Assembly (NCBI GenBank): GCA_002224055.1
Contig: AZLU01000091.1
Location: 1 to 64,000, forward strand
From: Pezizomycotina sp. ARF18
Lineage: Eukaryota > Ascomycota
Direction of reading: 5' to 3'
DNA: 64,000 bases
Shown: one piece after another, positions 23,042 to 35,142 of the stretch
Layout of the letters: every line of letters starts with the position of its first letter
Numbering within the stretch: position 1 is the first letter of the stretch
Program-made: the position numbers and the translations under genes
Notes under the pieces: model-generated
What the model saw: only the letters and a program-made list of their open reading frames with translations
What the model was told of the DNA's origin: nothing
The model's database searches: none

Positions 23042-23869
23042 AGCAAGAGCGTACAACCGACTTCATCCGAGGACAGCTGAGGAGGCCATGATGCTGGGGA
23101 TAGACTTGAGAAAGGTCATTGAGTGATATAACGGCCCTGTAAAAATCTCATATAATAATGTTGGCATCACTTAAGAATTAATAGTATGTGCTGACTTCAG
23201 TACGGAGATATAAATGATGAAACTGTATCTATAAATTAGTAAAGTAAACAAAAACCGTTTTCATGGCCAGGACACAATTAAAATTCGCAATAGGACTAAT
23301 TTATCTATTTACTCGGGAACTTGAATTCTGCGCAGTGATAGACTATTAGTGAAACTATATAGAAGGCATGTAAAAGCAAGCTCAAACAGCATTTATAGCT
23401 AGAATTACGGTCGCAGCGGAAATGACACCCTCATCTTCTCGACCGACGGGAAGTGGACTGAGTACACGGCTCCTTCAGCCCTCCTTTTTTGTGGAACAAC
23501 AAGAGCGTCCTCAATAAGAATAAAGAACTTCGGAGGGCTTTCCGTACGTCGAGTTTGATAACAGCGAGGGTGCTGAATAGGAGCTAAGAGATGCCGGATT
23601 TTTGCCGTAGGATTGTACACAGCGGTGGGAGGCAATTTATATAGTGGATACGTCGTTACTTTGCAGTACTTTTCATGGGTACATAGTATCTGCTCGCGTC
23701 AGAATAGTATTGTATTTTAAGAAGTTGTGTTGATTATCCGAAACTGCCCTGGTACAATATTTGTGAATATGGCTTGAAGAGCATGAATGCGCCCGTATTG
23801 CGGGATTGGCTACAGGTACTTGCACATGGAACAGGAATCGCGAATGTATCATAAAGCAAAAATTATCAG
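23042..23869. other. intergenic with minus-strand TATA
   Basis: No confident gene. A minus-strand TATATAAA (23637-23644) lies just upstream of a 76-residue minus frame (23405-23635) of unknown nature. Confidence 0.35.
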
Positions 23870-24540
23870 TCAAGCGATCGTTAGAGAACGAATAATTTGG
23901 GTAGCCAATAGCGGATTTTCTTGTATAGGCTCCTGGATTTCATAGTCTCGCAAATAGCGCACTCCACACTCCTGTTATACTAAGCGTCTTAAGAAGCTTG
24001 TCAAACAGAGCTGCGTCTCTTGTTTGATAAACCCCCAATAAGATAGCCACTGCCGCAGCGATATCCGTGATCCTGTCCTTCACGCCTTCGTCTCCAAGCT
24101 TCTACCAACGGGATTAACGTGAACCCAACGATAGGGAGCCCTAGCAACAACCGCGCGGAGGTCACCCGTTTTCACCACGGTACACCAATTCCTGCAGCGT
24201 GTCCTGTCCGAAACCTCCTCCTTGTTTGCGATCTTATCGATTACGTCTACCATCGCCGCCTTCTTCAGCTCCGGAGAGTCGAAGTAGTCCGCCATCGCAT
24301 ATAACTTCGCGGGTTGGAGCAAGCGCCAGTTAATCAGCCAACCTCCGTAGAAGTATACCAGCATCGAACCGAAGACTATGGGGTCGTCGTCGGGAACTCG
24401 ACCAGAGACTCTGCAGACTCCCTAAAGATGCTGAACTTCAGAAGTCGGCGGAAGTACCCGAGTACGCGGCAGGATGACCCTATGCACCTGAAACAGCGTG
24501 GGGGGTTTAGCACTCCAAGATTGACTAGTTTGAATTCGGT
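23870..24540 (-). CDS. BTB/POZ protein (subfamily I)
   Basis: After an unclear N-terminus the frame gives 'VHRVILP', 'YFRRLLKFSIFRESAESLVE', 'DDDPIVFGSMLVYFYGGWLI' and 'AKLYAMADYFDSPELKKAAM' with 'VDVIDKIANKEE'. The second half shows 'KDRITDIAAAVAILLGVYQT' and 'RDAALFDKLLKTLSITGVWS', and after another frame change the signature 'EIQEPIQENPLLATQIIRSL', ending at a stop at 23870-23872. The order and spacing match the other subfamily I genes. Frame changes occur near 24400, 24180 and 23960. Confidence 0.68.
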
Positions 24541-25459
24541 CGTGTCTCGGCACCCAGTTCAGCTGCTCTTTCAACCTTTATCGTTAGGATCTGAGTTCTC
24601 CGGTTGTGAACATTCTACAACAAGAAAACGAAATGAAAGTATGTCAGCGATGCAAAATGCCTACTCTGGGGTGTCGGATTGTTCATCAGTACGCACTCTG
24701 AATAAAGAACTGAATTTAATCGCTTGAAGACGGCTTTAGGGTTACGCTGAACGGGAGATATCATATTCCTTGGCTTGAGGAATATCTTCGATTTCAAGGA
24801 TTTTGCAAGAGAAGCAGCCGATGCGAAAATACAGGATCCACGGAGGTATCTGCCGATATCAATTCTTTTTCATGTAAGGCTACTTGTTTCGCTCATTATC
24901 GAGCCGATCATCTGTTTATAGGCTCCTGTGAATTGAATTGCATCTGAAAGGTTCAAGTAGCAAATCCCACGAAAAAAATGGACGGAAAGCTAATTTATGA
25001 AAAGACTTGGAGAAAGTTTGTTCTCGTCCACAGCCCCTTTTTCCCGGCCACGCACGCTTTGGGGGAAAAAGGAGAAAGTCAAAGAGAATTCTAATATCAA
25101 CGGCACATATAAGAGTTAGTATCTGCGCATCTAACGATTACTGTTACAGATTTGCGTCGGAATTTCAAAAGGTACAGCTAGCTAATTTTCACTTTGGAAT
25201 AACGGGACGGATTCTAACCGAAGAGCTGTCGATATCTTTCAACAGTAAATACTTTCATGCTTGCATAACCGTTTGCCTTTCAATGACAGCAGCAACGGAT
25301 GGGCAAGCTTCTCATGGAGTCATTGCGGCTTTTAATTTCAATTAGCTCCTCAGGTGTGCTACGATAATGTCTCTTTTAAATTACGCTCAAAATTTGAACT
25401 ATGAAAGACTTTTGAAAGCTCACGCGCACTAATGTTACTCCCAGCTCTTGATACTTTCT
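24541..25459. other. intergenic, no gene recognised
   Basis: Only short frames without motifs on either strand. Confidence 0.4.
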
Positions 25460-26574
25460 TCATGCTTCCCGAAGGATCCTAGAGAGTGCGCCGATGACGA
25501 ACATGGAAAGGTCGGAATTGTCCGCCGGCAGCGTGCTAACATCCTTGGCCTTGATGATGAATTGCCATTCATCGAAAGATTTGATAGCCTTGTCCGTGCG
25601 GTCAGTCACTGCCTTGATCAGATTATAGAAAAGTTCGGCGTCCCTTTTGATAAAGCTTAAATAGCGACTGACTGTATTAGTCATGAGATTGATGATGTTA
25701 GCCATTTCTTGATCCCCTTCCTGTTCCAGCTACCGTCGCCTTCCGAGTCAGAGTCGTCATCGGAGGAGAATAGGAGGATGAAGACAAAAAAAGGGTTGAG
25801 CCATCGAAGTAAGGAGTGATATTCGTGGGTTGTTGGTTGATATGCAGTGCTGGCTGATCTTGGGCTATAGATTTGTCTTCAACGGCATGCGCAGCAGGCT
25901 TAGCCTCTTCTTCTGGCTCCGAACCCGGCTCATCTGTCTGGATGACGGCGCGGTTGCGTAACATGGAATGCCAATGAGTCTTCATCTCGTCCTTCCTGTG
26001 AGACCCCGCGATAGCATATTCCCGCAACATCCCGAGAGCTTCGCTAGATCTAAAGGCTATCAAGCCCTGTGTAGATTCAAACGATCTTTTGCTAGTGGCT
26101 TCGCTGAGTCTGTATCTCTTGTACCTCAGAACTTCAATCGTTTCCATAATGTACGCCATGGTAGCCTTCTTCAGTTCCGGCGCGTCGAGATAGTCCGCAA
26201 GCTCATAAAGCTTAACGCTGCTGTTAATATCATGTCGGTCAACCACGTGCCGTAAACGAAGCCACGAAGCGCTCGAAGATCTTGGAGTTTTCGTCCGGGA
26301 GTTTGACGTGCGACTCCACAGACTCGGTGAAGTTTCCGCTTCCTGTGAGGAGCTTCCTAAAGTAGCCCGAGTAAGCTACCACGATGGCTTTGTGAACCCG
26401 GAAATCTTTCGGGGCGTTAAAGCCGAATGACACGGTCAATCTGTGAAGTAGCCTTTCTTCAAGAGTCTGAGCCATACGAAATGTCAGCGTATTTATCTAA
26501 AGGATTCTTATATTCGGTTAAGACTATCTTACGTATCTAGGGGGCCGAGATCCTCCGATAGATTGAGCTCCATT
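25460..26574 (-). CDS. BTB/POZ protein with acidic linker (subfamily I)
   Basis: Exon 1 starts at ATG 26574 ('MELNLSEDLGPLDT') and ends at a GTAAGA donor (26533). The BTB domain begins 'LKKGYFTD' and 'LTVSFGFNAPKDFRVHKAIV', then 'AYSGYFRKLLTGSGNFTESV' and 'HVKLPDENSKIFERFVA'. A 182-residue open frame follows with 'SSVKLYELADYLDAPELKKA' and an acidic linker ('EPGSEPEEEAKPAAHAVEDK'). The last frame (25705-25460) has 'MANIINLMTNTVSRYLSFIK' and the signature 'TLPADNSDLSMFVIGAL'. Frame changes occur near 26450, 26250 and 25700. A long open linker suggests the gene is, or was recently, functional. Confidence 0.75.
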
Positions 26575-27369
26575 TTGGCGGTTACTTCAAGTTCTGCTTC
26601 TTTATACAATGCAGGAGTAGCTCAGGAGTAGCTGGATATGCTTCGATTCGAATAGAAGCCCGATATATCTACCGATGTGAAAGCTATTTTGTTGGAACTA
26701 TCGAATACTGTCGTAGTAGATTAAGCAGAAGGTGAGAGACGGCGTGGCATTTATAACCAGTAGGAATAGACGGAGATCCACCTATAGACCGGAAGCAAGA
26801 TGAAATTAGGGCCAAGGGCAATAGAATGCATGTCTCATATAAGATCCTATATTTAATTATGGTGGAGGAATACTACGAGGGTCAATAACATGCGACATAA
26901 TCGTACGGAGTGACCCCACGGCGGATGAACTCCACATACTAGGCCATTATTTTGATTCCCTCCTTTATATACTGCTTCTCCCCTCACGATAGCCACGTGC
27001 CATAAGATATAATTTCTATTTTTGTATTGCTTTCGATATCGATTTATTTAAAGCAACTATCTCTTCCTTCGTTATCTCATAAAGGCCAAGGCTTGATAAT
27101 ACATGGTTGTGCTTTATATAAGTCCATACAAGTAACTTTCTACAAAAGGATATCGCCAGCACGTTATTCTGCCACCAAAAATAAAGTCCTTGAGAGTCGG
27201 ACTTTCATTCCTTGAAAGTAAAATATTTAAAAAAAAGAACAGCCAGGGCGGGGTTGCCAGGCATCATATCACGTATACGCTCCTTCGTAACCAACTCCTG
27301 CAAAGCGTTTTCGGAATAGGGTCCGGTTTATCACAGTGGCCATGGCCGCACCCGCTACCGGCCACGCAC
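26575..27369. other. intergenic, no gene recognised
   Basis: AT-rich upstream region of the minus-strand BTB gene at 25460-26574. No gene seen. Confidence 0.4.
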
Positions 27370-28328
27370 GCCCATGCCTGCACCTAGCTGCGGCGCCGGG
27401 CTGGATGCGATAGTTTTAATGAGCGCGCGGAACAAGGCAACATCCTGGCTCTGCTAGAACCTGCCGAATGCCACGAGGGCGTCCGCGACCTCGTCGACGA
27501 TGTCCGCCATGAGATCCTGCTTTTCGTTCTTCCATTTGTCGATTTCCGCGAGCGCTTGTGCATCGATTGGACTACCCCATCCTCCGTCGTGATCGTCCTC
27601 TGCGTGCGGAAGGGGGAAGCAGGTTCAGGTTCAAGCTCTCCGTGGCTTTCTTCCTTGCGGGATGCGATGCTGGTGCGCGGGCCCAAGAGCGAGTATTCAC
27701 CTTGTAGTAACCCGGCAACCCGCGAACCTTCTGTTTCCTTGAAACCTCGTACATCATCTTGTCGTCGGGATGCGACTTCTCCCTAAGATTCAACTCCAAA
27801 CGTCATTGAAGTGCTTCTTCGAATGCGACTCAGCAATCGCCTTCCTTCTCTCCCCGAGCCTCTGCATCTTCTACGATATCCACCATCGTTGCCTTCTTCA
27901 ATTCGGGCGCGCCCAAAGTAATCCGCCAGTTCGTATAGCTTGACGGAGCTACAGATATTCTCATCAATGAGCCAATCACCGTAAAAGAAAGCGATCGAGC
28001 GTTCGAAGACCTCAGGGTTCTCATCGGGGAGCTCGACCTGCGATTTTACGCATTCGGTGAATTTGGCGGCGTTGGGGCCCGTGAGAAGTTTGAGGAAGGA
28101 GCCGGAGTAGGCGGTCATGATGTTCTTGTGGACGTGAAAGTCCTGCGCGGGAGTACCAACTGAGATGACGAGGTCCGCGAAGAAGCGTTTCATTAGGACC
28201 CTAGGAAGCGTATCACTGTTAGCAAAGCCGCGGTCTGAGATGATGGAGCTAGAAGGGGATACTTCGTTAGCTTACATTCGGAGACCGCCGAGATCAGCGG
28301 GTGTCTCATCATTATGAGCTTTGTCATC
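27370..28328 (-). CDS. BTB/POZ protein (subfamily I)
   Basis: First exon peptide 'DKAHNDETPADLGGLRM' splices over a 75-bp intron (28201-28275, GTAAGC...CCTAG) to 'VLMKRFFADLVISVGTPAQD'. BTB landmarks: 'FHVHKNIMTAYSGSFLKLLT', 'QVELPDENPEVFERSIAFFY' and 'SSVKLYELADYF' then 'PELKKATMVDIVEDAEARGE'. The linker is open as 'NLREKSHPDDKMMYEVSRKQ', and the helical end reads 'ALAEIDKWKNEKQDLMADIV', 'DEVADALVAFGRF' and 'QSQDVALFRALIKTIASSP'. The final Asn signature is not visible, so the tail may be truncated near 27400. The true start may lie in a further upstream exon. Confidence 0.72.
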
Positions 28329-29160
28329 TGTAAAAAGAGAAAGATGGATTCCTTCAACAGACGCTACTTGCATCAAAGGGTGTGATTCTTCGGGGCGTTG
28401 TTGTAGTTGGATATGAGGGACCAGGAGTATATTTGTACTTTAGAAGGTTATGGAGATGTCCCAGGAATTTATTTGTTTGCAAAGTGAGAGGCTGTATGTA
28501 AAGATATTTAAAACGGAGCCCGCATCTATGAAAAGGAAATTGATTGTTCAAGTCGAATCTTGGAGTCTTGATCGTCGATTTCGTTCCCTAGTTCGTATTA
28601 ATATCTCTAATATGTGAGATATCGTGGCAAAATTATGCTAGGTTTGTCGTAATTCGTAATAAAAAGGAATAGTAGGAATAGTACGCCTTTCGTCTCTGGA
28701 ATTATATTTTGCCTTTCAGAACATGACTTCTATAGAATGCATTGTTGCCTTTTCAGATACAAGGAACTTGAGTATTAAGGAGAGAACTATAGTTTTAGCA
28801 AGATCACATCTATGTATCCGTATAGTTAAGTAAGTTTATTAAAAGATCATTGATACATTTGTGAAGTCATCCTAAATGCAAATGCATGCATGTTTTTAGA
28901 GGACTCTCATATACTCCTCTATTCTTCCGTATATTGATCTTTTCTTTGAGCTGGGAGTATTTGCATATATGCATATTAGTATTTCTCAACCCCTTTCTTC
29001 TCTCCTTGTACGGTCTCTCTTTTCGAATTTTCTTTTCTCCTTCTTGCCTGAAAAAGATTGTAACAGTAATAGAGATAACAAGGAAGCAGACGCGGAATAT
29101 CAATAAGCCCCCTCTCCTTCTCACTCGCGATTGGACGGAGAAACTCCGATAACGAGCATG
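28329..29160. other. intergenic, AT-rich, no gene recognised
   Basis: AT-rich with scattered short frames. No motif recognised. Confidence 0.4.
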
Positions 29161-30246
29161 CTAAGCCCGATTCTTCCTCAACGCAGCTTGAACCTCACCA
29201 TCCCTGAACACCCACTTCTCGTACCCTTCCCCGCGGATCGCCTCGAAGAGCTTCTTGTAGAGCTCCATGTCGCCCCCTTGGTAGACGCTGCACAAGATTG
29301 GGATCGCCTCGGTGATTTCGTCGAGCAGCTCGTTCTCCTGCTGCGGCGTGGCGCCTGCGAGTTCACTTGCGCGATCGGCGGTGGGGTCTTGTTTTGTGGC
29401 GGCAGACGTGTGGAACCTGGTACGATTGCCTCCAATCGCGTGGCTCCACCTGCTCCCAACATCTGCCTCGTTGCGCGAAGACGGGCTTGTTGCAATTGAC
29501 TCGTATTTTGGTGGGTGGTCGGGTAGGGTGAGCTACGGCGGCAGAGAGGGATGGAGGCAGCTGCATCGGACGAGCGGAGGGCGGGGCCAGCGGGTAACCT
29601 CACCATGAAGATATTTGTACGGGTAAACATCCTCGCGTTCCAGCCGCCCTTCTCGCTCTTCTTGCTCTTCTTGCTCTTCTTGCTCTTCTTATCAAATCTG
29701 CAAATCATGCTGACGATCTCGTCCATTACAGCACTCTTCAACGTCGCAGCATCGAAGTAGTCTGCCATCGCGTACACCTTCGCAGCACGCAGGATGCTCG
29801 CAATCTCGGGTTTCTTGCCGTAGAACAGCATCACGAGGAAGTTGAAGAGTTTGGGATCTTCGTCGGGGAGGTTGAAGTGTGATTCCTTCGACTCCTGAAC
29901 TGCTCGCTCGTCAGAAGGCGGAAGAAATATTTAGAATGGGCGGACATGACGAGTTTGTGCAGCTTGAAAAGCTGAACTCCATCGCCAGCGCCAACAGCGA
30001 TGGTCAGGTCGGTAAAGTGGGCCGCTTGCAAGATCCTGAGGTCATGTCAATGGTTGGTGATGAGTCTAGCAGACACTACGCACAGCTAACGTAGTAGATA
30101 CACGGCACCGGTACTTTAGTGGTTATAAGGCAGGAGGCGGGGGTAAAAATACCCGTAAAGTCCGTCACTCTCCTCACCCGAAGCTCCTCCGGGCATCTCG
30201 CTGGATCGTTAGTGCTCGCTGTGGCAGAATCAGCAAGGGACGACAT
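29161..30246 (-). CDS. BTB/POZ protein with Lys-Ser-Lys repeat linker (subfamily I)
   Basis: Exon 1 (30178-30246) encodes 'MSSLADSATASTNDPARCPE' and ends at GTGAGG. The intron (30036-30177) ends CCTCAG. The BTB domain follows: 'ILQAAHFTDLTIAVGAG', 'VQLFKLHKLVMSAHSKYFFR', 'DEDPKLFNFLVMLFYG' and 'AAKVYAMADYFDAATLKSAV'. A run of KKSK repeats (29651-29690) could be a nuclear signal. The tail in another frame reads 'ELLDEITEAIPILCSVYQGG', 'DMELYKKLFEAIRGEGYEKW' and 'VFRDGEVQAALRKNRA' with stop at 29161-29163. Only about two frame changes are needed, fewer than most paralogs. Confidence 0.78.
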
Positions 30247-30513
30247 TGCTGTAATCTATGTAGGAGACACTGTATTAGAAAATACGCACAGTAAGCAAAA
30301 GAAAATGGGTCTACTACAGGGTCGGGTCATACACTGACAAGATATTCGATACGGGGTCATTTATGAAGACGAAAATGGCTCCAGTTCCTTTCGGTATATG
30401 TCGAATGTGTTTGTGGGTTGTTTTCGTAGTTAATTGTAGACGACGAAGAAGAAAGTCAAGTGACGAAAAGAAGCTGACATCGTTGCGCAAGAAAATAAGG
30501 CGGAAAAGCCAAG

Positions 30514-30551
<38 letters not shown>

Positions 30552-31200
30552 AGACCGAAGTAAAGGAAGCAACTAGAAGGTGTTATCAGCGCTGGTGGTA
30601 GAACACCTATCGCCCATCTGAAGCACTTGGTTTGTTCCAGAAATGCCCATGAACACAAGCCCGAGCGAGGCTAGCGAAGAGGCCATAAAATCAAGCAATA
30701 GCACACCAAAGTGTCAAGAACCTATCACCTATATACTGCCTTGTCCATGACTGTTTAACGTGAGTCTTTGGCGAGGAGGGGAAGCTTGGTAAATTAATAC
30801 TTTAGAACGTATACAGCCGAAGCCTAGAAAAGGAGTGTTTCGTTCTGTCAGAATCGTTTAGAAATCCGCAGGTGTGATATCGATATTTGCGAGTTCTCTA
30901 CTTAAATCTTTCTAAGATCTTCCTATCCTTTTCCATTCATTTTCCGTTTGCTTTCAGGATACTCGATGGCAATATATCTCTTATCCATTCTAGTTCACTC
31001 TGTACCTCTGCATATCCGGCTTGGCTTCACAACCTATTCACAAAAAGGACGGACCTCGCTGCACCTTTTGATACCTACACTTCAGTTCAAGGCGGAAGAT
31101 AGACGTGCGACAAAGACAACACCGCGATGATATCGAAAGAATCAGTTGCAGGTACAATCCCTGGTTTTCAAGCGAGGCAAACACTAGCGCCAAATTCATA
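30247..31200. other. intergenic with A37 run
   Basis: Probable shared upstream region of the divergent BTB genes at 29161-30246 and 31201-31928. Holds an A-run of about 35 (30516-30550). No gene seen. Confidence 0.45.
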
Positions 31201-31928
31201 ATGACCGGCTTCAATATGTAAGTGATACTGCATATAATAATTCATCATCATTTTTACTAAGCCGAAGCACATCAGGTTTTTCTAACATTTAAAATTTTCT
31301 ATTCCAGGATACTGAGCAAATCGCTTTTCTCAGACTACAAGCTAACTTCGGAGTGGAACACCGAAAATTCAACGTCAACAAGGCTGTGTTATCGCCTACT
31401 CGAATACTTCCTCGAAATGCTCACATGCGATGCATTCAAGGGGCTAAAGAGTCACGCGTCAATCTGCCCATGAGATCCGGACCTGTTCGTGTTATGCCTC
31501 CGCTGAATCTACTCTTATCTCCTGAAAGTATATACCGAGAATATGGTAAAATCCGCCGAGCTATACAGGATGGCAGATTACTTTGTCTTCCCGGAGGTGA
31601 AATCCTCAGTCGTGGCAAAAACTTGTCAAGTACGTCGTCAAAGAGCCGTGCTGTAACTTCTTTCGGGACTAAAGGAAGAAGGATGTATTGGTCTATCTGG
31701 CGGAAACGACGGTGGCTGGTGAGAACGACCTAACCCAAGGGTATTCTGAAGTTTCCTATTATTAGCACGTTTACCGAACGATGACAAGGATTTGTTGAGG
31801 GAGTTTTATCTTTGCGCTCCATGGAAAAAGGCCTTTGGAACAAATTCTTTAAATCGGCTGATGTCATGCGAATTCTGAGGTCTAACATGGATCTCGCTCT
31901 CCTCGTAATCGACACTTTGGCCGACTAG
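31201..31928 (+). CDS. BTB/POZ protein (subfamily I)
   Basis: A tiny first exon (31201-31217, 'MTGFN' plus two bases) splices over a 90-bp intron (31218-31307, GTAAGT...TTCCAG) to 'ILSKSLFSDYKLTSEW'. Then 'FNVNKAVLS', 'YFLEMLTCDAFKG', 'AKESRVNLP', 'NMVKSAELYRMADYFVFPEV' and 'KSSVVAKTCQ' are read in changing frames. The end is 'GLWNKFFKSAD' and 'VMRILRSNMDLALLVIDTL', with TAG at 31926-31928. The region between about 31640 and 31790 is poorly preserved. The 6-residue first exon is unusually short but keeps the array's shared intron position. Confidence 0.68.
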
Positions 31929-32746
31929 TCTGCTTCGCTCTCGTAGAGCTTCCATCGTATTCTCGCACATCTTCGAAAAGCAAAGCAAACAGATTATCTC
32001 GAGATTCAAAAGCTCATCTCTCGTCGCCTTAAGGAGTTGTGCAAGCAAGGGGCATCCGCCGGAATCGAAGTACAAATACAAGGTCATTTATTTCAAACCA
32101 CTTCTCCGAAAAGGCACTAAGATAATACTGAGAATAATTCTACTCGTATCACAGGCATTATTTGTTTGAAAAAAAAAAAAAAAGTCGTCTCCCAGCGTGA
32201 GATAGTAGATTCAAAGAATGAGATTTGAAAGCGTTGGGGAGAATTCATAGTCAGAATTTACTGTTAGAAAAGAAATGACTAGATGAAACGCCGTGCCCTT
32301 ATCTTCGCCTTCTGCTTCGATTCCTACCTAGCTGAAACTTATAAAATCTACGTCACACCCCTCACTTGAGATAGCATACTAGATACCAGAGCGCTTGGTA
32401 TTGTGTTTAGCTGATTGTTAACAATTGAGCATACCAATTACTTGTGAATAGTTCCAGCGATTTCTTTCTTCTTTTCTTTTTTTTTTTTTCTAAAAAAAAA
32501 AAAAAAAAAAAACTTGACAGCTTGGCAAATTTCTCCGACGACGGCTATCTATTTGTATTTTATTTCTTTCTTTCTCCCTTTGTTCCTGCATTCTCATCAC
32601 TTCCTTCTAATCTTGGAACCAAAAACCAACCAAAGAAACGAACAGTTGATTTGACCTATACCCTAGCCCCGATCGTTCGGCGAACTTAACTAGTAACAAA
32701 CGACAGCCAAAATTTTTCGTTAACGAACAGGTCAATTACAACATTC
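31929..32746. other. intergenic with T13/A21 homopolymer pair
   Basis: No gene. Contains a 13-T run and 21-A run separated by CT (32477-32512). Confidence 0.5.
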
Positions 32747-33491
32747 GGCGATGCAAACAGTAACGAGGATCCTCCGGCAACTGGTCTTCACAGATACATA
32801 AGCAATACAATGTCTTGATGTCTGATCGTATTGCTCTAGTACTGACTGGTTCTTCCCAGGCTTCTTAATGCAGGGCTGTTCTCGGATCTACAGGTGAATC
32901 TCGGAGCGGGGAAAAACGCGGAGTAATTTCGACGTCCACAAGAACATCTTGGCTGCATACTCAGGCTACTTCTTCAGGCTGCTGATGGGAACGGATTTAA
33001 GGAGGCTATCGAACCTCGCGTTAAACCTACCAACGAAGATCCTAAGCTTTTCCAACTATACCTTCGCTGTGTCTACGACAACGCTACCACGGTCCACTCG
33101 AAAACCCTTTTAGAGGCTGCTAAGCTCTACAGCATGGCGAATTACTTCGACTCTCCCGACGTCGAAACGGCCGCTATGAATGATATCGTTTCGCGCGTCC
33201 AGTTCGCGCCTCGTTCTACCTTCTTCCGTGATGATACTAAGTCGATGAGATCGTCGCAGGAGGCCTACTCGGAACCAGGAGTCATCCAGGCATTCGATAT
33301 CCTCAGCACCATCTACCAGAGCCACAGCGCGGAGTTATTCAGGCGCTTCATTTTCGCGGTTAATACAAAGAAGGGTATTGAAGCGGCTTGTTCAAGACGG
33401 CGGAGGTTAAAGAGCTTCTGGGTCGAATGCGGAATTGGCGGTTTTGGTCATTGATGCTTTTACGGACAAGAGGTTTTCGCTTGCTAAATGA
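32747..33491 (+). CDS. BTB/POZ protein (subfamily I)
   Basis: A first-exon peptide 'DANSNEDPPATGLHR' (about 32747-32794) resembles the 'HNDETPADLGGLR' leader of the gene at 27370-28328. An intron ends TTCTTCCCAG at 32859. The BTB domain begins 'LLNAGLFSDLQVNLGAGK', then 'FDVHKNILAAYSGYFFRLLM', 'NEDPKLFQLYLRCVYDNATT' and 'AAKLYSMANYFDSPDVETAA'. The tail is open: 'IQAFDILSTIYQSHSAELFR' and 'SNAELAVLVIDAFTDKRF', with TGA at 33489-33491. Frame changes occur near 32930, 33000 and 33390. Start codon not determined. Confidence 0.72.
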
Positions 33492-33731
33492 CGACTGTGT
33501 GAAAGGAAGAAAGTATCAATGTAAAAAGAATATGGTGGTGTGTTTTTCTGAATAAAGACTAAGAGATATTTTCATTTTTTTCACGTTTGTTCTTAGTTCT
33601 AGACGAAACTATCTTCACTCTATTCCCCATCTCTCGTCGCTCGATCTTACAATTACTCTAGAATTTATATGTTACAACGCCAGTCTCCTCCTTCAACAGT
33701 GAACATCCCCTTACAAGCTAGCATCTCATTA

Positions 33732-34121
33732 TACGCATAATTTCCCCCAAACCCGTGGTGGCAAGTAAACATCCCGGCCTCTTCGGCTTAGTGCAAGTAT
33801 CGTCTTCCCACCCGGGGACTTACGAATAACTTCCGTCCTTATTCTTCGTGCACTGGTAGTTCTTGCCCGACGAGCAGGCTCCCTTCGCCCACAGGACTCC
33901 CTTACTGAGGTCCGTCGCGCCGCTTTGCCGTTGAGCGGGGTCGCGTCTTCGGAGTGATGCTTGCAGTCGTTGAATTTGGCGATTTGGATTGTTATGCCTT
34001 CGGTTACGGGGCGGCAGTGGGCGTCGACGCAGTCGGTCTTTTCGTCGAAGACGCGCCAGATGGAGAAGTCGGCGGCCGCGGTGGCGGCGAGGACGGAGAA
34101 GAGGATGGCGGAGGAGCGCAT
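33732..34121 (-). CDS. small Cys-containing secreted protein
   Basis: ATG at 34121 gives a classic signal peptide, 'MRSSAILFSVLAATAAA', with likely cleavage before 'DFSIWRVFDEKTDCVDAHCR'. The mature part has spaced cysteines: 'DCVDAHCR', 'NDCKHHS' and, after a frame change near 33925, 'GACSSGKNYQC', 'DDTCTKP' and 'RPGCLL'. About 115-125 residues in all. Even cysteine number and small size fit an extracellular disulfide-bonded protein, possibly host- or competitor-facing. No family is recognised. A GTAAGT at about 33826 could be a splice donor instead of a stop-containing read-through. It converges with the BTB gene ending at 33491. Confidence 0.6.
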
Positions 34122-35142
34122 GGTGATACTTTTATTTATGATGTTCTTTTTGAGGACGTTTTGTTTGAGTAGTCGACAATATGAGATGCTTTTGGAGGTT
34201 GCTTGATAGATTGTCCTGAGCATGAACGTTGAAGACTGGTGGAAGTCGAAGCCCTTAAATAGTTGGAAGCCTCAGCGACATCCCGCATCCAAGAGCGAAC
34301 CGTAGCAACTATATAATATCAGAATCTTACTAGTGGTAATAGTATGATTGAACATGATCATGAAACTAGAAAGATAATCCACCCGTTCGCGAAACCCCCG
34401 CAGTTCTCCACTGTATCGTACGAAAGGAAAATAAGCTTTAAGAAATCGTCATATTTACGAATCGTCGCCCGCCAGACTGACGTCAAAAACATTGCATAAC
34501 GTTCCGCATCTCTACATATGGATCTTGACGGCTTCGCCTACAGCGATTCGGATTTTTGCAAGGAACTATTTCGCTTTCGGAAAGAGACGAGCGTTGAAAC
34601 ATGTCAGACATAAGACATCGAGTCAAGAACTTGGGTTTAAATTAGCTGATATAGCCTGGAAGTAATCTCCCTCTCGGCCGCGTGGCTTATATCCTTGCAG
34701 TCGTATACTACATGGATCATATATACCCAACTCCTACCTGCAAGAAAGCTGCACGACAGAGCGTGTTTTCATCTGAAAAAGGCGATAGCCAGTCGAATTT
34801 GAAATGATGGCCAAATGTGGTTCGACTACCGCGAGTCCGCGACCGCTAGAAAAGAAATGGAAGGAGAACAGGGATAAAATAGCAAAGACAAAAAAAAATT
34901 TTTTTTATAGAGTGGGGGAAAGCGGAGGAGAGCGGTGGCTCGTGCCCTGTGGCTCTGGTGCTAGTGGCTCGAGCAGATTGCGTGATTCGTGGCTAGAGTC
35001 CGGCGAAGGTCACTGCTCTGATCTGATAGGCTATTCGTAGCTGAGGGGAAAGCTTTCTCGTCATGAATTTTATCAGTCACCATGACCGAGTATACTTAGT
35101 ACTTCAGGATTGCAATTCCGGGTTGAGGGACGAAATCAAACC
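34122..35142. other. intergenic, no gene recognised
   Basis: No motif-bearing frame seen. Probably holds the chromate-transporter promoter. Confidence 0.4.
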
